Positions 51,174-59,551 of a stretch of DNA of 64,000 bases are shown here, piece after piece (within the stretch, counting starts at the first letter, position 1; every line of letters begins with the position of its first letter). The DNA is from Terriglobus albidus (GTDB lineage Bacteria > Acidobacteriota > Terriglobia > Terriglobales > Acidobacteriaceae), in the NCBI RefSeq assembly GCF_008000815.1, contig NZ_CP042806.1:4650001-4714000 (forward strand), in the 5' to 3' direction. Under the pieces are notes generated by a model, which saw nothing but the letters and a program-made list of their open reading frames with translations, had not been told where the DNA came from and ran no database searches. Made by a program: the position numbers and the translations under genes.

Positions 51174-51277
51174 AGCATTTTCCCTGTTGCCAGGTATATT
51201 CCGGAAAAGGAGTGCAACGGCGTTTTCATTGCGGAAAACGCCCATAGATGCGGAAGCCCTACAGGGAAAGTGCTCCA
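51171..51277 (+). repeat. Palindromic dispersed element, copy D (107 bp, shortened)
   Basis: TAGAGCATTTTCCCTGT at the left and ACAGGGAAAGTGCTCCA at the right form the terminal arms; GGCGTTTTC/GAAAACGCC is intact. It has a 2-nt insertion and an 11-nt-scale loss near the right arm. Provides the stop of the SPOR gene and, on the other strand, the last codons and stop (51259-51261) of mpl. Confidence 0.85.
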
Positions 51278-52698
51278 GCAGCCGCGTCGATGGCCGCGGG
51301 CAGCTTCTCGTAGATACCACCGAAGCCACCGTTAGACAGAATGGCGACGACGTCGCCCGGCTGCATCTCCTTCACAATCTTCGCGACGATCGCATCCACA
51401 TCCGGCAGCAGCTCCGCGGGCTTACCAGCAGACTTCAAACCAGCGACGACACTCTCCGGGTGCAGCCGTTCTTCCACTGGAATGCTCTCGCTCTTGAAGA
51501 CAGAGGCCAGGATTACGGAGTCGGCCAGCGCCAGCGAGTCGACCAGCTCCTTCTCAAAGACATTGCGGCGTAGCGTATTCGAGCGTGGCTCCAGTACAGC
51601 GATCAGACGCCGCGATGGATACTTTGCGCGTAATGCACGTAGCGTCTCGCGGATAGCAGTCGGGTGATGGGCGAAGTCATCAATGATGGTGACGCCACGG
51701 GTCTCGGCAATCACCTCCAGGCGGCGCTTCACGGAGCGGAAGCTGGCGAGGGCCTCGACAATGCTGGCGGCATCGATGCCCTGCGTCGCAGCCAGGGCCG
51801 CGGCTGCAGTTGCATTGAGGGCATTGTGTTCGCCCGCCATCGGCAGATAGAGCTCGGCAAAGGGCTCGCCACCGCGAAGCAGCGACCAGCGTGAACCTTC
51901 GTCCTCATGACGCAGGTTGGTCACCCGCCAGTGGGAGCTTTCTGCCAGTCCGTAGCGCTCTACGCGGCAGAAGGCGCGGGCGACGCATTCGGTGACATTC
52001 GCACTGCCGTCAAACGCGACAACGACTCCATTGCGTGGCACCAGGTTCACAAACCGTTTGAACGCAGTCTTCACGCTGGCAAGATCTGCATAGATATCGG
52101 CGTGGTCGAACTCGACGTGCGTCAGAATCGCCGCCTGCGGGAAGTAGTGCAGGAACTTTGGTCCTTTATCGAAGAAAGCGGTGTCATACTCGTCGCCTTC
52201 GAGGATAAAGGGCTTGGTGCCGCGTACGCGAAAGCTGGTGCCGAAGTTCTCGGCAACACCGCCGATCAGAAAGCTGGGCGAAAGCTCCGGCCTGCGGCGC
52301 GAGGCTACCTCGAAGATCCAGGCGAGCATGCTGGTGGTTGTGGTCTTGCCATGGGTCCCGGCGACGACGAGCGAGTCGCGGCCGCGCAGAAACTCATCAT
52401 GGATCAGCGCTGCCATCGAGATAAATGGCAGACGATGCTCCATTACATACTCCAACTCGACATTGCCGCGCGAGATCGCATTGCCGACAACCACAAGATC
52501 AGGATTGGGCTGCAGGTTCTTCTCGGCATAGGGCTCGGAGATCGGAATACCAAGCGATACCAGAAGATCCGACATCGGTGGATATGCTGCTGCGTCTGAG
52601 CCCGTGACCTTGTGTCCCTGTGCCTGCAGCATGCCGGCCAGCGAGGCCATCGCCGTGCCGCAGATACCGATGAGATGGATGTGTTTGAGTCCCTGCAT
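51259..52698 (-). CDS. mpl: UDP-N-acetylmuramate:L-alanyl-gamma-D-glutamyl-meso-DAP ligase
   Basis: 479 residues. Mur ligase domains in order: IHLIGICGTAMASLAGMLQAQGH (N-terminal Rossmann), VVAGTHGKTTTTSMLAW (ATP P-loop, near residue 115), LEGDEYDTAFFDKGPKF and ILTHVEFDHADIY (middle domain; the EYDTAFFDK signature separates Mpl from MurC), IIDDFAHHPTAIRETL (C-terminal). Reattaches recovered tripeptide to UDP-MurNAc in wall recycling. It begins directly after the ldcA stop. Its last five residues GALSL and the stop codon lie in repeat copy D. Confidence 0.95.
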   Translation of the reverse strand: MQGLKHIHLIGICGTAMASLAGMLQAQGHKVTGSDAAAYPPMSDLLVSLGIPISEPYAEKNLQPNPDLVVVGNAISRGNVELEYVMEHRLPFISMAALIHDEFLRGRDSLVVAGTHGKTTTTSMLAWIFEVASRRRPELSPSFLIGGVAENFGTSFRVRGTKPFILEGDEYDTAFFDKGPKFLHYFPQAAILTHVEFDHADIYADLASVKTAFKRFVNLVPRNGVVVAFDGSANVTECVARAFCRVERYGLAESSHWRVTNLRHEDEGSRWSLLRGGEPFAELYLPMAGEHNALNATAAAALAATQGIDAASIVEALASFRSVKRRLEVIAETRGVTIIDDFAHHPTAIRETLRALRAKYPSRRLIAVLEPRSNTLRRNVFEKELVDSLALADSVILASVFKSESIPVEERLHPESVVAGLKSAGKPAELLPDVDAIVAKIVKEMQPGDVVAILSNGGFGGIYEKLPAAIDAAAGALSL

Positions 52699-53622
52699 CT
52701 AGACGACAGCGCTTTCCAGAAAATTGAGTTGAGGCTCGCTGGAACAGTCGAGCATACACGACACGCCCAGCGGCAGGCTGATATTCGGCTCCGAGACGTG
52801 CCCCGAACGCAGCCCGATCGCCACCGGCCCAGCGAAGTCACGCAGCGAGTGCTGGATGGCGTCTTCAAGTAGTTCCATATCTTCCGGAATAACGCACTGC
52901 TTCATGTCTCCAAAGACAATGCCCTGCACTGTATCCAGCCGGCCCGCCCAGCGCAGGTGCAGCAGAATACGGTCCCACTGGTAAGGCTTGGTGCCGATAT
53001 CTTCCAGGAAGAGAATGCTGTTGCCAGTCTCCGCCGCCCAGGGCGTCCCCAGCGACTGCGCAAGGATCGAGATGCAACCTCCGCGGAGAACTCCGGTGGC
53101 TTTGCCGGGCCGCAGCATGCGCAGACCGTCCGCAGCAGTCAGGCTCCATTCCGATGCACCTTCGAAGACCGAGCACCAACTTGACCAGTCCACACCATTC
53201 TCGCGGGCAAAGTCCGCAGCCACCATCGGGGCGTAGAAGGTGTTCAGGTCGCAGTGTGTCTGGAAGTAGGTATGCAGCGAGGTGTGGTCGCTGTAGCCAA
53301 TAAAGACCTTCGGATTAGCGCGAATCAGTTCGGTGTCCAGCAACGGCAGCAGCTCCGCCGTCCCCCAGCCCCCACGCGCGGCAATGATGCCATCGATGGT
53401 CTTATCTGCAAAGGCTGCATGCAGATCGTTGACTCGCTCTTCGGCTGTGCCAGCGTAGTAGAGGGGACCTCCGCCGAAGACATGCGGATACAGCACCGGC
53501 TCATAGCCCAGCTCGCGAAGAGCAACTGCGCCCTTCTCTACCAGCCCACGCTGAGGCGTGCTCGCCGGTGAGACAACTGCCAAGCGAGCGCCCTTGCGCA
53601 GCGCCTTCGGCTTGGTGCTCAC
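52699..53622 (-). CDS. ldcA: LD-carboxypeptidase (peptidase S66)
   Basis: 307 residues. S66 signatures: LAVVSPASTPQRGLVEKG at the start, IIAARGGWGTAELLPLLD, and the nucleophile Ser111 in FIGYSDHTSLHTYF; Glu and His of the catalytic triad lie in the second half (FLEDIGTKPYQWDR; GLRSGH). Releases the terminal D-Ala from recovered murein tetrapeptides in the cytoplasm. The start overlaps the dapF-like stop by 4 nt, and mpl follows directly: a wall-recycling operon. Confidence 0.93.
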   Translation of the reverse strand: MSTKPKALRKGARLAVVSPASTPQRGLVEKGAVALRELGYEPVLYPHVFGGGPLYYAGTAEERVNDLHAAFADKTIDGIIAARGGWGTAELLPLLDTELIRANPKVFIGYSDHTSLHTYFQTHCDLNTFYAPMVAADFARENGVDWSSWCSVFEGASEWSLTAADGLRMLRPGKATGVLRGGCISILAQSLGTPWAAETGNSILFLEDIGTKPYQWDRILLHLRWAGRLDTVQGIVFGDMKQCVIPEDMELLEDAIQHSLRDFAGPVAIGLRSGHVSEPNISLPLGVSCMLDCSSEPQLNFLESAVV

Positions 53623-54419
53623 AGGCTGACCTTTCCAACGCAGATGATCTCAGCGGGGCCGGTCAAGCGCATCTCGTCTGCCGGCGTAGGCCAGATCACG
53701 CGCTGGGTTCCGCCCTCGGCCGTCGCTTCGAGGGTGGTGCTACAGTCGCGCAACGCGATCGCTGCCGTCGAGGAGGCACAAGTACCTGTACCGGAAGAGG
53801 TGGTTGGCCCTACGCCACGTTCATAGATGCGGAAGGCGATATGTCCCGGCGCCAGCACGCGGACAAACTCGACATTGGTCTGCTTCGGGAAGTCAGGATG
53901 GAAGCAGATCTTCTCACCCAGCGCCTGCCAGGCAAGCCCATGGGAGGAGAAGTCATCGGTGTCCACGAAGATGACGAAGTGCGGATTGCCGACGTTGACG
54001 TTGGCTCCCTCCACAGCACCGACGCCCTCGACCTGGACCGCCTGCGGATGCACCTGAGGCACGCCCATGCCGGTCTCGATCAGGAAGCTCGTATCTTCAC
54101 AGGAGACGGTTGTGCACGCGCGTGGGCCACCGTGCGTCCCAAGCGTTACCTGCTTCAGGCCCTCGCTATAGGCCAGCCATGCAGCCACACAGCGGGTGCC
54201 GTTACCTGAGAGCTCTGCTTCGGAACCATCGGCATTGAAGAGGCGAAGGAAGTAGCTGCCATCGTCGCGGCGTTCGAGGAACTCAACACCGTCGGCGCCG
54301 ACGCTGGTGTTGCGGGCGCACAGCTTACGGGCGATCTCTGCATGCTTGTCATGAGCCAGCGTTTCTTCTACCACGAGGAAATCATTGCCACAGGCATGTG
54401 CTTTTACAAAAGGAATCAT
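53619..54419 (-). CDS. dapF: Diaminopimelate epimerase-like protein with a Ser in place of the second catalytic Cys
   Basis: 266 residues with the DapF fold: FVKAHACGNDFLVVEE at the start, GADGVEFLER, first catalytic Cys77 in ELSGNGTRC, GNPHFVIFVDT in the middle and RIYERGVGPTTSSGTGTC near residue 200. In known DapF the last motif reads GETxxCGxG and its Cys is the second acid/base; here the aligned residue is Ser209 (codon TCC) and Glu is Pro205. The enzyme should interconvert LL- and meso-diaminopimelate, but the substitution may change or reduce activity. Context (ldcA, mpl) still suits a DAP/murein role. First gene of the operon. Confidence 0.82.
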   Translation of the reverse strand: MIPFVKAHACGNDFLVVEETLAHDKHAEIARKLCARNTSVGADGVEFLERRDDGSYFLRLFNADGSEAELSGNGTRCVAAWLAYSEGLKQVTLGTHGGPRACTTVSCEDTSFLIETGMGVPQVHPQAVQVEGVGAVEGANVNVGNPHFVIFVDTDDFSSHGLAWQALGEKICFHPDFPKQTNVEFVRVLAPGHIAFRIYERGVGPTTSSGTGTCASSTAAIALRDCSTTLEATAEGGTQRVIWPTPADEMRLTGPAEIICVGKVSL

Positions 54420-54428
54420 GTTCTTTCT

Positions 54429-56114
54429 CTACTTCTTTGCCGGTTGATAGATCTCGGACTCGTAGATGCGGGCGCAGGGCTGTCCTGTCGTACACAGCAC
54501 GGTCAGCTCTTTCAGGTTGCTGGAGTTCTTTTTGACCGCATCCGAGACCGGATCCTTGTCGATGGCGACGACATAGGCAGCATACTTCGCGGGCTCAGCC
54601 AGGGCGCGATGGAAGCTGTCGTAATCGGACTCCGAAATAAACTGCTTCAGCGGAATTCCGGTCTGCTGAATGGCTCCAACGTGGTCTGAGGTGTACATCA
54701 TCACCGGCAGTCCCTGCGGCATAGCCAGAAGCTCGCGGGCAATGGAGGTCTCAAACGGAACGCGTGTGCGCGAGTTCACAATGCCTTCCTTCAAGACAAG
54801 CGGCGTAAACCATGTCATGGCGACGCAGTTCGCGATCGCGAGCACCATCACTGCGGGCTGCAGGAAGACCGCCTGCACGGGCCGGGTACGGATGATACGG
54901 TTCTCGAACCAGGCGACTACGACAAAGGCAAAGACGACCAACGCCGGAAGCAACTCCATGCCGTAACGCGCGTTGTAGTACGAGTGCGGATAGAGCTGCG
55001 GGATGAAGATCGGCACCGATCCGAATGAGACCGAATAGATATAGAAGGGCAGCGGCATCCACAGAAGGACCGATGCACGCGCCAGGCCACGTTTCCACAG
55101 CATCCAGGTACCGGCAATTGCTGCCGCCATCAACAGGAAGCCCGTCTCCCAGGCAGCGGCATTCACCTGCGCGGTCCGCGTATAGAAGAGCAGCGCCCAG
55201 GCGGGGTTATGCCAGCCGCGATAGTGTTGCCCCGGAGGAGCTGTCTTGCGCTCAATGGCGGCGGCGGAGTACGGTCCGCGCATGAAGTCCAGCGGGTCGC
55301 CGGTATAGCGCCAGTTGTGCGCCATCCAGCCGATGGGAGCCAGTACTGTAAGGACGGTGAGAATGACGAACGCGAAACGCACCTTCTCGAAGACGCGCTT
55401 GTTCTTCACCAGCGAGATGGTCAGCATCAGCCAGACGCAGGCAGCGAGGACCCAGCCGTCGTAGCGCGTGTAGACCGAGAGTACAGACAGGATGCCGGCG
55501 ACAATGAGCCTGGCCTTGACCACGCGGATCTGCTCGTCGCGAATAGCGTCGATGCACTCCATCACAACGACGGTCGACCAGACGAAGATCGCCAGGAACA
55601 GCGGCTCCGTCATAGCAGTAGTTGCCAGGTAGAGAAGGTTCGGATTCAGCGCATAAAACAGCGTCGCGCCGAAGGCCCAATGAACCGGCAGCATGCGGCG
55701 GGCAAGACGATAGAAGCCGACATTGCCAAGGATGTAGAAGGCAAAAGACGGCCAGGTTCCACCGGTGCCTGTCTGCCACCACTGTATCTTGGAGACGAAC
55801 GGCACCAGCAACAAATGCGGCAGCGGCAGCCAGACGCTGCCGATCTGCGGCAGCCCCGGGTTCACCGAGTCGATGATGCGACGCGCAATGGCGAGATGAG
55901 CTACCGCGTCGCCGTAGAGCAGAAGGTATCCACGCGAAGCCGAGATGAGCACGGCCAGAAAGGCCAGGATCATCGACGCAAGCGCAATAGGAAACATCTC
56001 CTCACGCTTCGCCGGCTTGATAGCCATGCGCGCGGCAATGGTCCCCTCGTCGTTGGGGATAGCGTCACGATTCTCCTGACGCGGCCGTTCGTTGTCCTTA
56101 CGCCTCAAGCTCAA
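54429..56114 (-). CDS. Membrane glycosyltransferase, GT-C / family 39-like
   Basis: 561 residues if TTG 56114 is used; that start overlaps the PfkB gene by 17 nt and has AGGAG 11 nt upstream. ATG 56027 is a possible shorter start. Around 11 hydrophobic helices. GT-C features: LYGDAVAHLAIARRIIDS (acidic motif in the first luminal loop), GSVWLPLPHLLLVPF, YALNPNLLYLATTAMTEPLFLAIF. A C-terminal soluble domain ends IYESEIYQPAKK. Polyprenyl-sugar-dependent transferase; acceptor unknown. Nine nucleotides upstream of dapF on the same strand, so partly co-transcribed with it. Confidence 0.83.
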   Translation of the reverse strand: MSLRRKDNERPRQENRDAIPNDEGTIAARMAIKPAKREEMFPIALASMILAFLAVLISASRGYLLLYGDAVAHLAIARRIIDSVNPGLPQIGSVWLPLPHLLLVPFVSKIQWWQTGTGGTWPSFAFYILGNVGFYRLARRMLPVHWAFGATLFYALNPNLLYLATTAMTEPLFLAIFVWSTVVVMECIDAIRDEQIRVVKARLIVAGILSVLSVYTRYDGWVLAACVWLMLTISLVKNKRVFEKVRFAFVILTVLTVLAPIGWMAHNWRYTGDPLDFMRGPYSAAAIERKTAPPGQHYRGWHNPAWALLFYTRTAQVNAAAWETGFLLMAAAIAGTWMLWKRGLARASVLLWMPLPFYIYSVSFGSVPIFIPQLYPHSYYNARYGMELLPALVVFAFVVVAWFENRIIRTRPVQAVFLQPAVMVLAIANCVAMTWFTPLVLKEGIVNSRTRVPFETSIARELLAMPQGLPVMMYTSDHVGAIQQTGIPLKQFISESDYDSFHRALAEPAKYAAYVVAIDKDPVSDAVKKNSSNLKELTVLCTTGQPCARIYESEIYQPAKK

Positions 56115-57039
56115 GGTGAGAGATCTCCTGGAAGAGACGGAAGCGCTCCTCCACCTCGTCCTTCGTCGTGTGCTGCAAACGCTCAGTGCCGAAGCGCTCT
56201 ACGGCGAACGATCCCATCACGCCTCCATAGAACATCGCCTTGCGGAAGACCGCGGGCGTGAGCTTCGGCTGCGATGCGACGTAACCATAGAAGCCGCCGG
56301 CAAAGGAGTCACCCGCGCCGGTCGGATCCACTACCTCCTCCAGCGGCATAGCTGGAGCGCGGAACGGCAGCGTGATGTGCGTTGTATCCGCAAAGCTGCG
56401 ATCGCAGAAGAAGGCAGAGGCGCCATACTCTCCGTGCTTCACCACCAGGGCCTTTGGCCCCATCTCCATCACCTTGCGTGCGGCCCGCAGAAGGTTCGGC
56501 TCACCGGCCAGCATACGCGCCTCGCCGTCGTTGATGAGCAGGACGTCGAGCTCCTTCAGGACCTTCTCCAGGTTGGCGCGATGATCGGCGATCCAGTAGT
56601 TCATCGTGTCGCCGGCAACCATCTTCACCTTCGGCAGCTGCTTACGAACCTGTAACTGCAAGACCGGATCGATGTTCGCCAGGAAGAGATACTCGCTGTC
56701 GAGATAGCTGTCAGGAATCTTGGGAGCGAAGGTGCCGAAGACATTCAGATCGGTCGCCAGCGTCTTCGCCTCGTTCAGGTTCTCGACGTAGGAGCCGGTC
56801 CAGTGGAAGCTCTTCCCCGCGGCGTGCTCAATGCCGGCCACGTCGATGCCTTTCGAAGTGAGCACGGCTTCGTGCTCGGGAAGGAAGTCCTCGCCGACGA
56901 CACCGACCACCCGTACCGGGGTAAAGAAGCTGGCGGCCAGCGAGAAGTGCGTCGCCGCGCCACCCAGAACGTTTTCGCGCTTACCGCTGGGAGTTTCAAG
57001 GTTGTCGAAGGCGACGGAGCCTACTACCAGAATTGCCAA
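56098..57039 (-). CDS. PfkB-family carbohydrate/nucleoside kinase
   Basis: 313 residues. Start ILVVGSVAFDNLETPSGKRENVLGGAATHFSLAASFF (substrate GG motif) and ATP/catalytic motif VVDPTGAGDSFAGGFYGYVA (Asp in GAGD, about residue 250). LLINDGEARMLAGE and ALVVKHGEYGA complete the ribokinase fold. It phosphorylates a sugar or nucleoside; substrate not certain. Directly downstream of mtnP (48 bp), so it may act on a purine- or methylthioribose-derived sugar (inference). Cytoplasmic. Confidence 0.9.
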   Translation of the reverse strand: MAILVVGSVAFDNLETPSGKRENVLGGAATHFSLAASFFTPVRVVGVVGEDFLPEHEAVLTSKGIDVAGIEHAAGKSFHWTGSYVENLNEAKTLATDLNVFGTFAPKIPDSYLDSEYLFLANIDPVLQLQVRKQLPKVKMVAGDTMNYWIADHRANLEKVLKELDVLLINDGEARMLAGEPNLLRAARKVMEMGPKALVVKHGEYGASAFFCDRSFADTTHITLPFRAPAMPLEEVVDPTGAGDSFAGGFYGYVASQPKLTPAVFRKAMFYGGVMGSFAVERFGTERLQHTTKDEVEERFRLFQEISHLELEA

Positions 57040-57087
57040 TGTTCTTGTTCCTCTTTAGATCTGGGATCTTATTTACAGCAAGGGATC

Positions 57088-57960
57088 TTATTCGTACTTA
57101 TCGAGCAGCAGGGCCAGTTTGGCGCGTGTGGCCGGGGGAATAACCTTCTTGTCAGTCATGACGGCATACTTCAGAGCTGAGGCGCAGGCACAGGTACGCT
57201 CGCCGGTGGGCATAGCCGCAACCGCAGCCTTGACCACCTTGGCCGCATTCGCCGAATTGGTGTGCATGACCGCAATGATCTGATCGACGGTGACATCGTC
57301 GTGTCCTTCAAACCAGCAGTCGTAGTCAGTGACCATGGCCAGGGTGGAGTAGCAGATCTCCGCCTCGCGGGCGAGCTTCGCTTCCTGCAGGTTGGTCATG
57401 CCGATAACATCCGCTCCCCAGGAGCGATACAGATTGGACTCCGCGCGGGTGGAGAACTGCGGGCCTTCCATGCAGACGTAGGTTCCGCCACGCTTGCCCA
57501 CCACACCCACTTCCTTGCAGGCCGCCTCAAAGGCCTTCGTCACCGTCGCGCAGACGGGGTCACCGAAGGCGACGTGGCCAACGATGCCGTCGCCGAAGAA
57601 GGTAGACGTACGGGCAAACGTGCGGTCGATGAACTGGTCAGGAATCACGAAGTCCGTTGGCTTGTGCTCTTCCTTGAGCGAGCCGACCGCAGAAACGGAG
57701 AGGATGCGCTCCACACCGAGCTGCTTCATCGCATAGATATTGGCGCGGAAGTTCAGTTCGGTCGGCAGAATGCGGTGCCCTTTCCCGTGGCGGGCCAGGA
57801 AGGCGACCTTTCTGCCTTCAAGTTCACCCAGCACCAGCGGATCGCTTGGATCGCCGAAGGGCGTGGTGATCTTCTCTTCGCGGATGTTGGTGAAGCCGGG
57901 CATGGAGTACAGTCCACTGCCGCCGATAATGCCAATCTCTGCCTGCTGCAACGCGTTCAT
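57088..57960 (-). CDS. mtnP: S-methyl-5'-thioadenosine phosphorylase
   Basis: 290 residues. Family signatures: IGIIGGSGLYSMPGF, GDPSDPLVLGELEGRKVAFLARHGKGH, ILSVSAVGSLKEEHKPTDFVIPDQFIDRT, CMEGPQFSTRAESNLYRSWGADVIGMTNLQEAKLAREAEICYSTLAMVTDYDCW. Splits methylthioadenosine into adenine and methylthioribose-1-phosphate with phosphate, salvaging by-products of polyamine or SAM metabolism. Overlaps the metalloprotease gene by 4 nt and is followed by the PfkB kinase. Confidence 0.93.
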   Translation of the reverse strand: MNALQQAEIGIIGGSGLYSMPGFTNIREEKITTPFGDPSDPLVLGELEGRKVAFLARHGKGHRILPTELNFRANIYAMKQLGVERILSVSAVGSLKEEHKPTDFVIPDQFIDRTFARTSTFFGDGIVGHVAFGDPVCATVTKAFEAACKEVGVVGKRGGTYVCMEGPQFSTRAESNLYRSWGADVIGMTNLQEAKLAREAEICYSTLAMVTDYDCWFEGHDDVTVDQIIAVMHTNSANAAKVVKAAVAAMPTGERTCACASALKYAVMTDKKVIPPATRAKLALLLDKYE

Positions 57961-59495
57961 TCTCCTGTTGGGGCCAAACTCTGAGTATATCGTTCAGCAG
58001 CGTGGATTCCTGCCTTCATCGCTCCCAGACGGGCGAACCCCGTGATCAGAGGAGCCGAGAGCGGCTGCAACGCCAGCCGCGTGGGTCCCTCTCCCTGGTT
58101 GGAGGTGATCTGATCCCGCAGCTTACGGGCCATCTCCAGCGGGAACCCTTCGCTGGTAAAGACACCAGAGCCCATGGTCGAGACCAGGACATCCCCCTCG
58201 CTGGTCGAGTAGATCTCCTCGCCTTCTTTCTCGTCGTCCTTGCGGCGCTGCAGACCGGAGTACTTGCGCGCCAGTTGCGCAGTGTAGAGCTTCTGGAAGC
58301 TCTCCGCGGAGTCGGTATTCTTCCAGCGCGAGTAGTAGAGCAGGCCCAGATTGCCGGTCGTTGCCGGGACATTCTTCTTGAGCGCGGCGTAGTACACGCC
58401 TCCAGCCCAGGCCGGGGCCAGAGCGTCAGCCATCTGCGGTCCCGCGAAGAGTTCGGCGAGCATGTGGACGTCAAACTCCCCCAGCACACCGACGTCGTAC
58501 GGGGTATAGTCCTTCTCGATCAACGGATGGATATCCGCCAGATGGATGAGCGGCTGCGGAACCTTTGTCACGTAGCTCTCCGGATGCATGATCTGCGACG
58601 TGTTCACCGGTGGATCGTCGAGAACGCCGGTGAAGGCCTTCTGAACACCGGAGCGGCGCAGGATGGACTGCTCGAAGGTCAGGCCATTTGCATACGGAAA
58701 GAGCAGGCTCTGCTGCAGGATAAGCGGAGCACGCGCCAGCACCGGCGAGCTCTCCGTCCCGCTAAGCATGTCCTTCATGCGCCCCATCAGCTCCTCGGGA
58801 ACATCAGCCAGCGTGCGGCCGGTGTCCTTCATCGAGTAGTCGACAAAGACAACCATCGCCTGGCCTTCGAGAACGGCCTCGCGTGTCGTATCGACCTCAT
58901 CATTCTTGATGTGAGCGTTGTCCTGCTGCGCATTCTTTGCGATGTCCTTCAGCCCCTGGTCGCCCCACTTGGTGAGGTCGACGTGCTGGTCCTGCAACGC
59001 GTGCGTCAGTTCATGCGCCATCACCGGCTTCTGGGTCTCGGCATCCACCCAGTCCAGCAGGTTGATGGTCTTGGTCTTGTTGTCGTAGTAACCGGCAATC
59101 TGCTCGGTCAGAAGGCTGAGCAGAAAGGGCTTGAGATCGAAGTCACGGTCGAGCAGGCCGAACTTTTTCAGGACGATCTCGCTGCGCTCCATGCGCTTGG
59201 CGCCCTCATCCTCGTCGAACTTCTGTTTCAGATATTTCGTGACCGCATCGCGGGTGATGAGTACCTTCTTCACCGGGCGGCTGGAGCGCAGACCGGAGTC
59301 TTTGGCGGCAAACCCCTGAATCTCGTCCACGCTCTTAAAGAGCGCCTCAGCTTCTTTGGGGGTGATATGGACTTCCGGTTTTTTCCCGGCATCGGAGCTC
59401 CCCGGAGGAGGCCCGGGCGCCTGGGTCTGGGCAAACGCAGCCAGCGGCAGAAGTGAAAGGGTAACAGCAACAACAGCGCGATAAGGGTGGCGCAT
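57957..59495 (-). CDS. Exported zinc metalloprotease-like protein
   Basis: 512 residues from ATG 59495; the frame is open to 59516. Signal peptide VAVTLSLLPLAAFA-Q. The zinc motif MAHELTHALQDQH near residue 155 is HExxH, with a third-ligand helix TREAVLEGQAMVVF about 45 residues later, a gluzincin-like arrangement. Preceding helices LLSLLTEQIAGYYDNKTKTINLLD match the DUF-type peptidases seen in Acidobacteriota. Substrate unknown. Overlaps mtnP by 4 nt and is divergent from ygfZ. Confidence 0.82.
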   Translation of the reverse strand: MRHPYRAVVAVTLSLLPLAAFAQTQAPGPPPGSSDAGKKPEVHITPKEAEALFKSVDEIQGFAAKDSGLRSSRPVKKVLITRDAVTKYLKQKFDEDEGAKRMERSEIVLKKFGLLDRDFDLKPFLLSLLTEQIAGYYDNKTKTINLLDWVDAETQKPVMAHELTHALQDQHVDLTKWGDQGLKDIAKNAQQDNAHIKNDEVDTTREAVLEGQAMVVFVDYSMKDTGRTLADVPEELMGRMKDMLSGTESSPVLARAPLILQQSLLFPYANGLTFEQSILRRSGVQKAFTGVLDDPPVNTSQIMHPESYVTKVPQPLIHLADIHPLIEKDYTPYDVGVLGEFDVHMLAELFAGPQMADALAPAWAGGVYYAALKKNVPATTGNLGLLYYSRWKNTDSAESFQKLYTAQLARKYSGLQRRKDDEKEGEEIYSTSEGDVLVSTMGSGVFTSEGFPLEMARKLRDQITSNQGEGPTRLALQPLSAPLITGFARLGAMKAGIHAAERYTQSLAPTGE

Positions 59496-59551
59496 CAAAC
59501 GGGGGTCTCCCATCATCCAACGAAACGTATACTTAGGATAGACGCCGTTTT

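Noticed and set aside
55209-56261. 350-codon open frame on the plus strand
   Set aside because: Antisense to the membrane glycosyltransferase and PfkB genes, rich in Asp/Arg/His/Gln without domains; a shadow.
58002-59456. 484-codon open frame antisense to the metalloprotease
   Set aside because: The opposite strand has a signal peptide and HExxH motif and overlaps mtnP in operon style. The long antisense frame shows no recognisable family.
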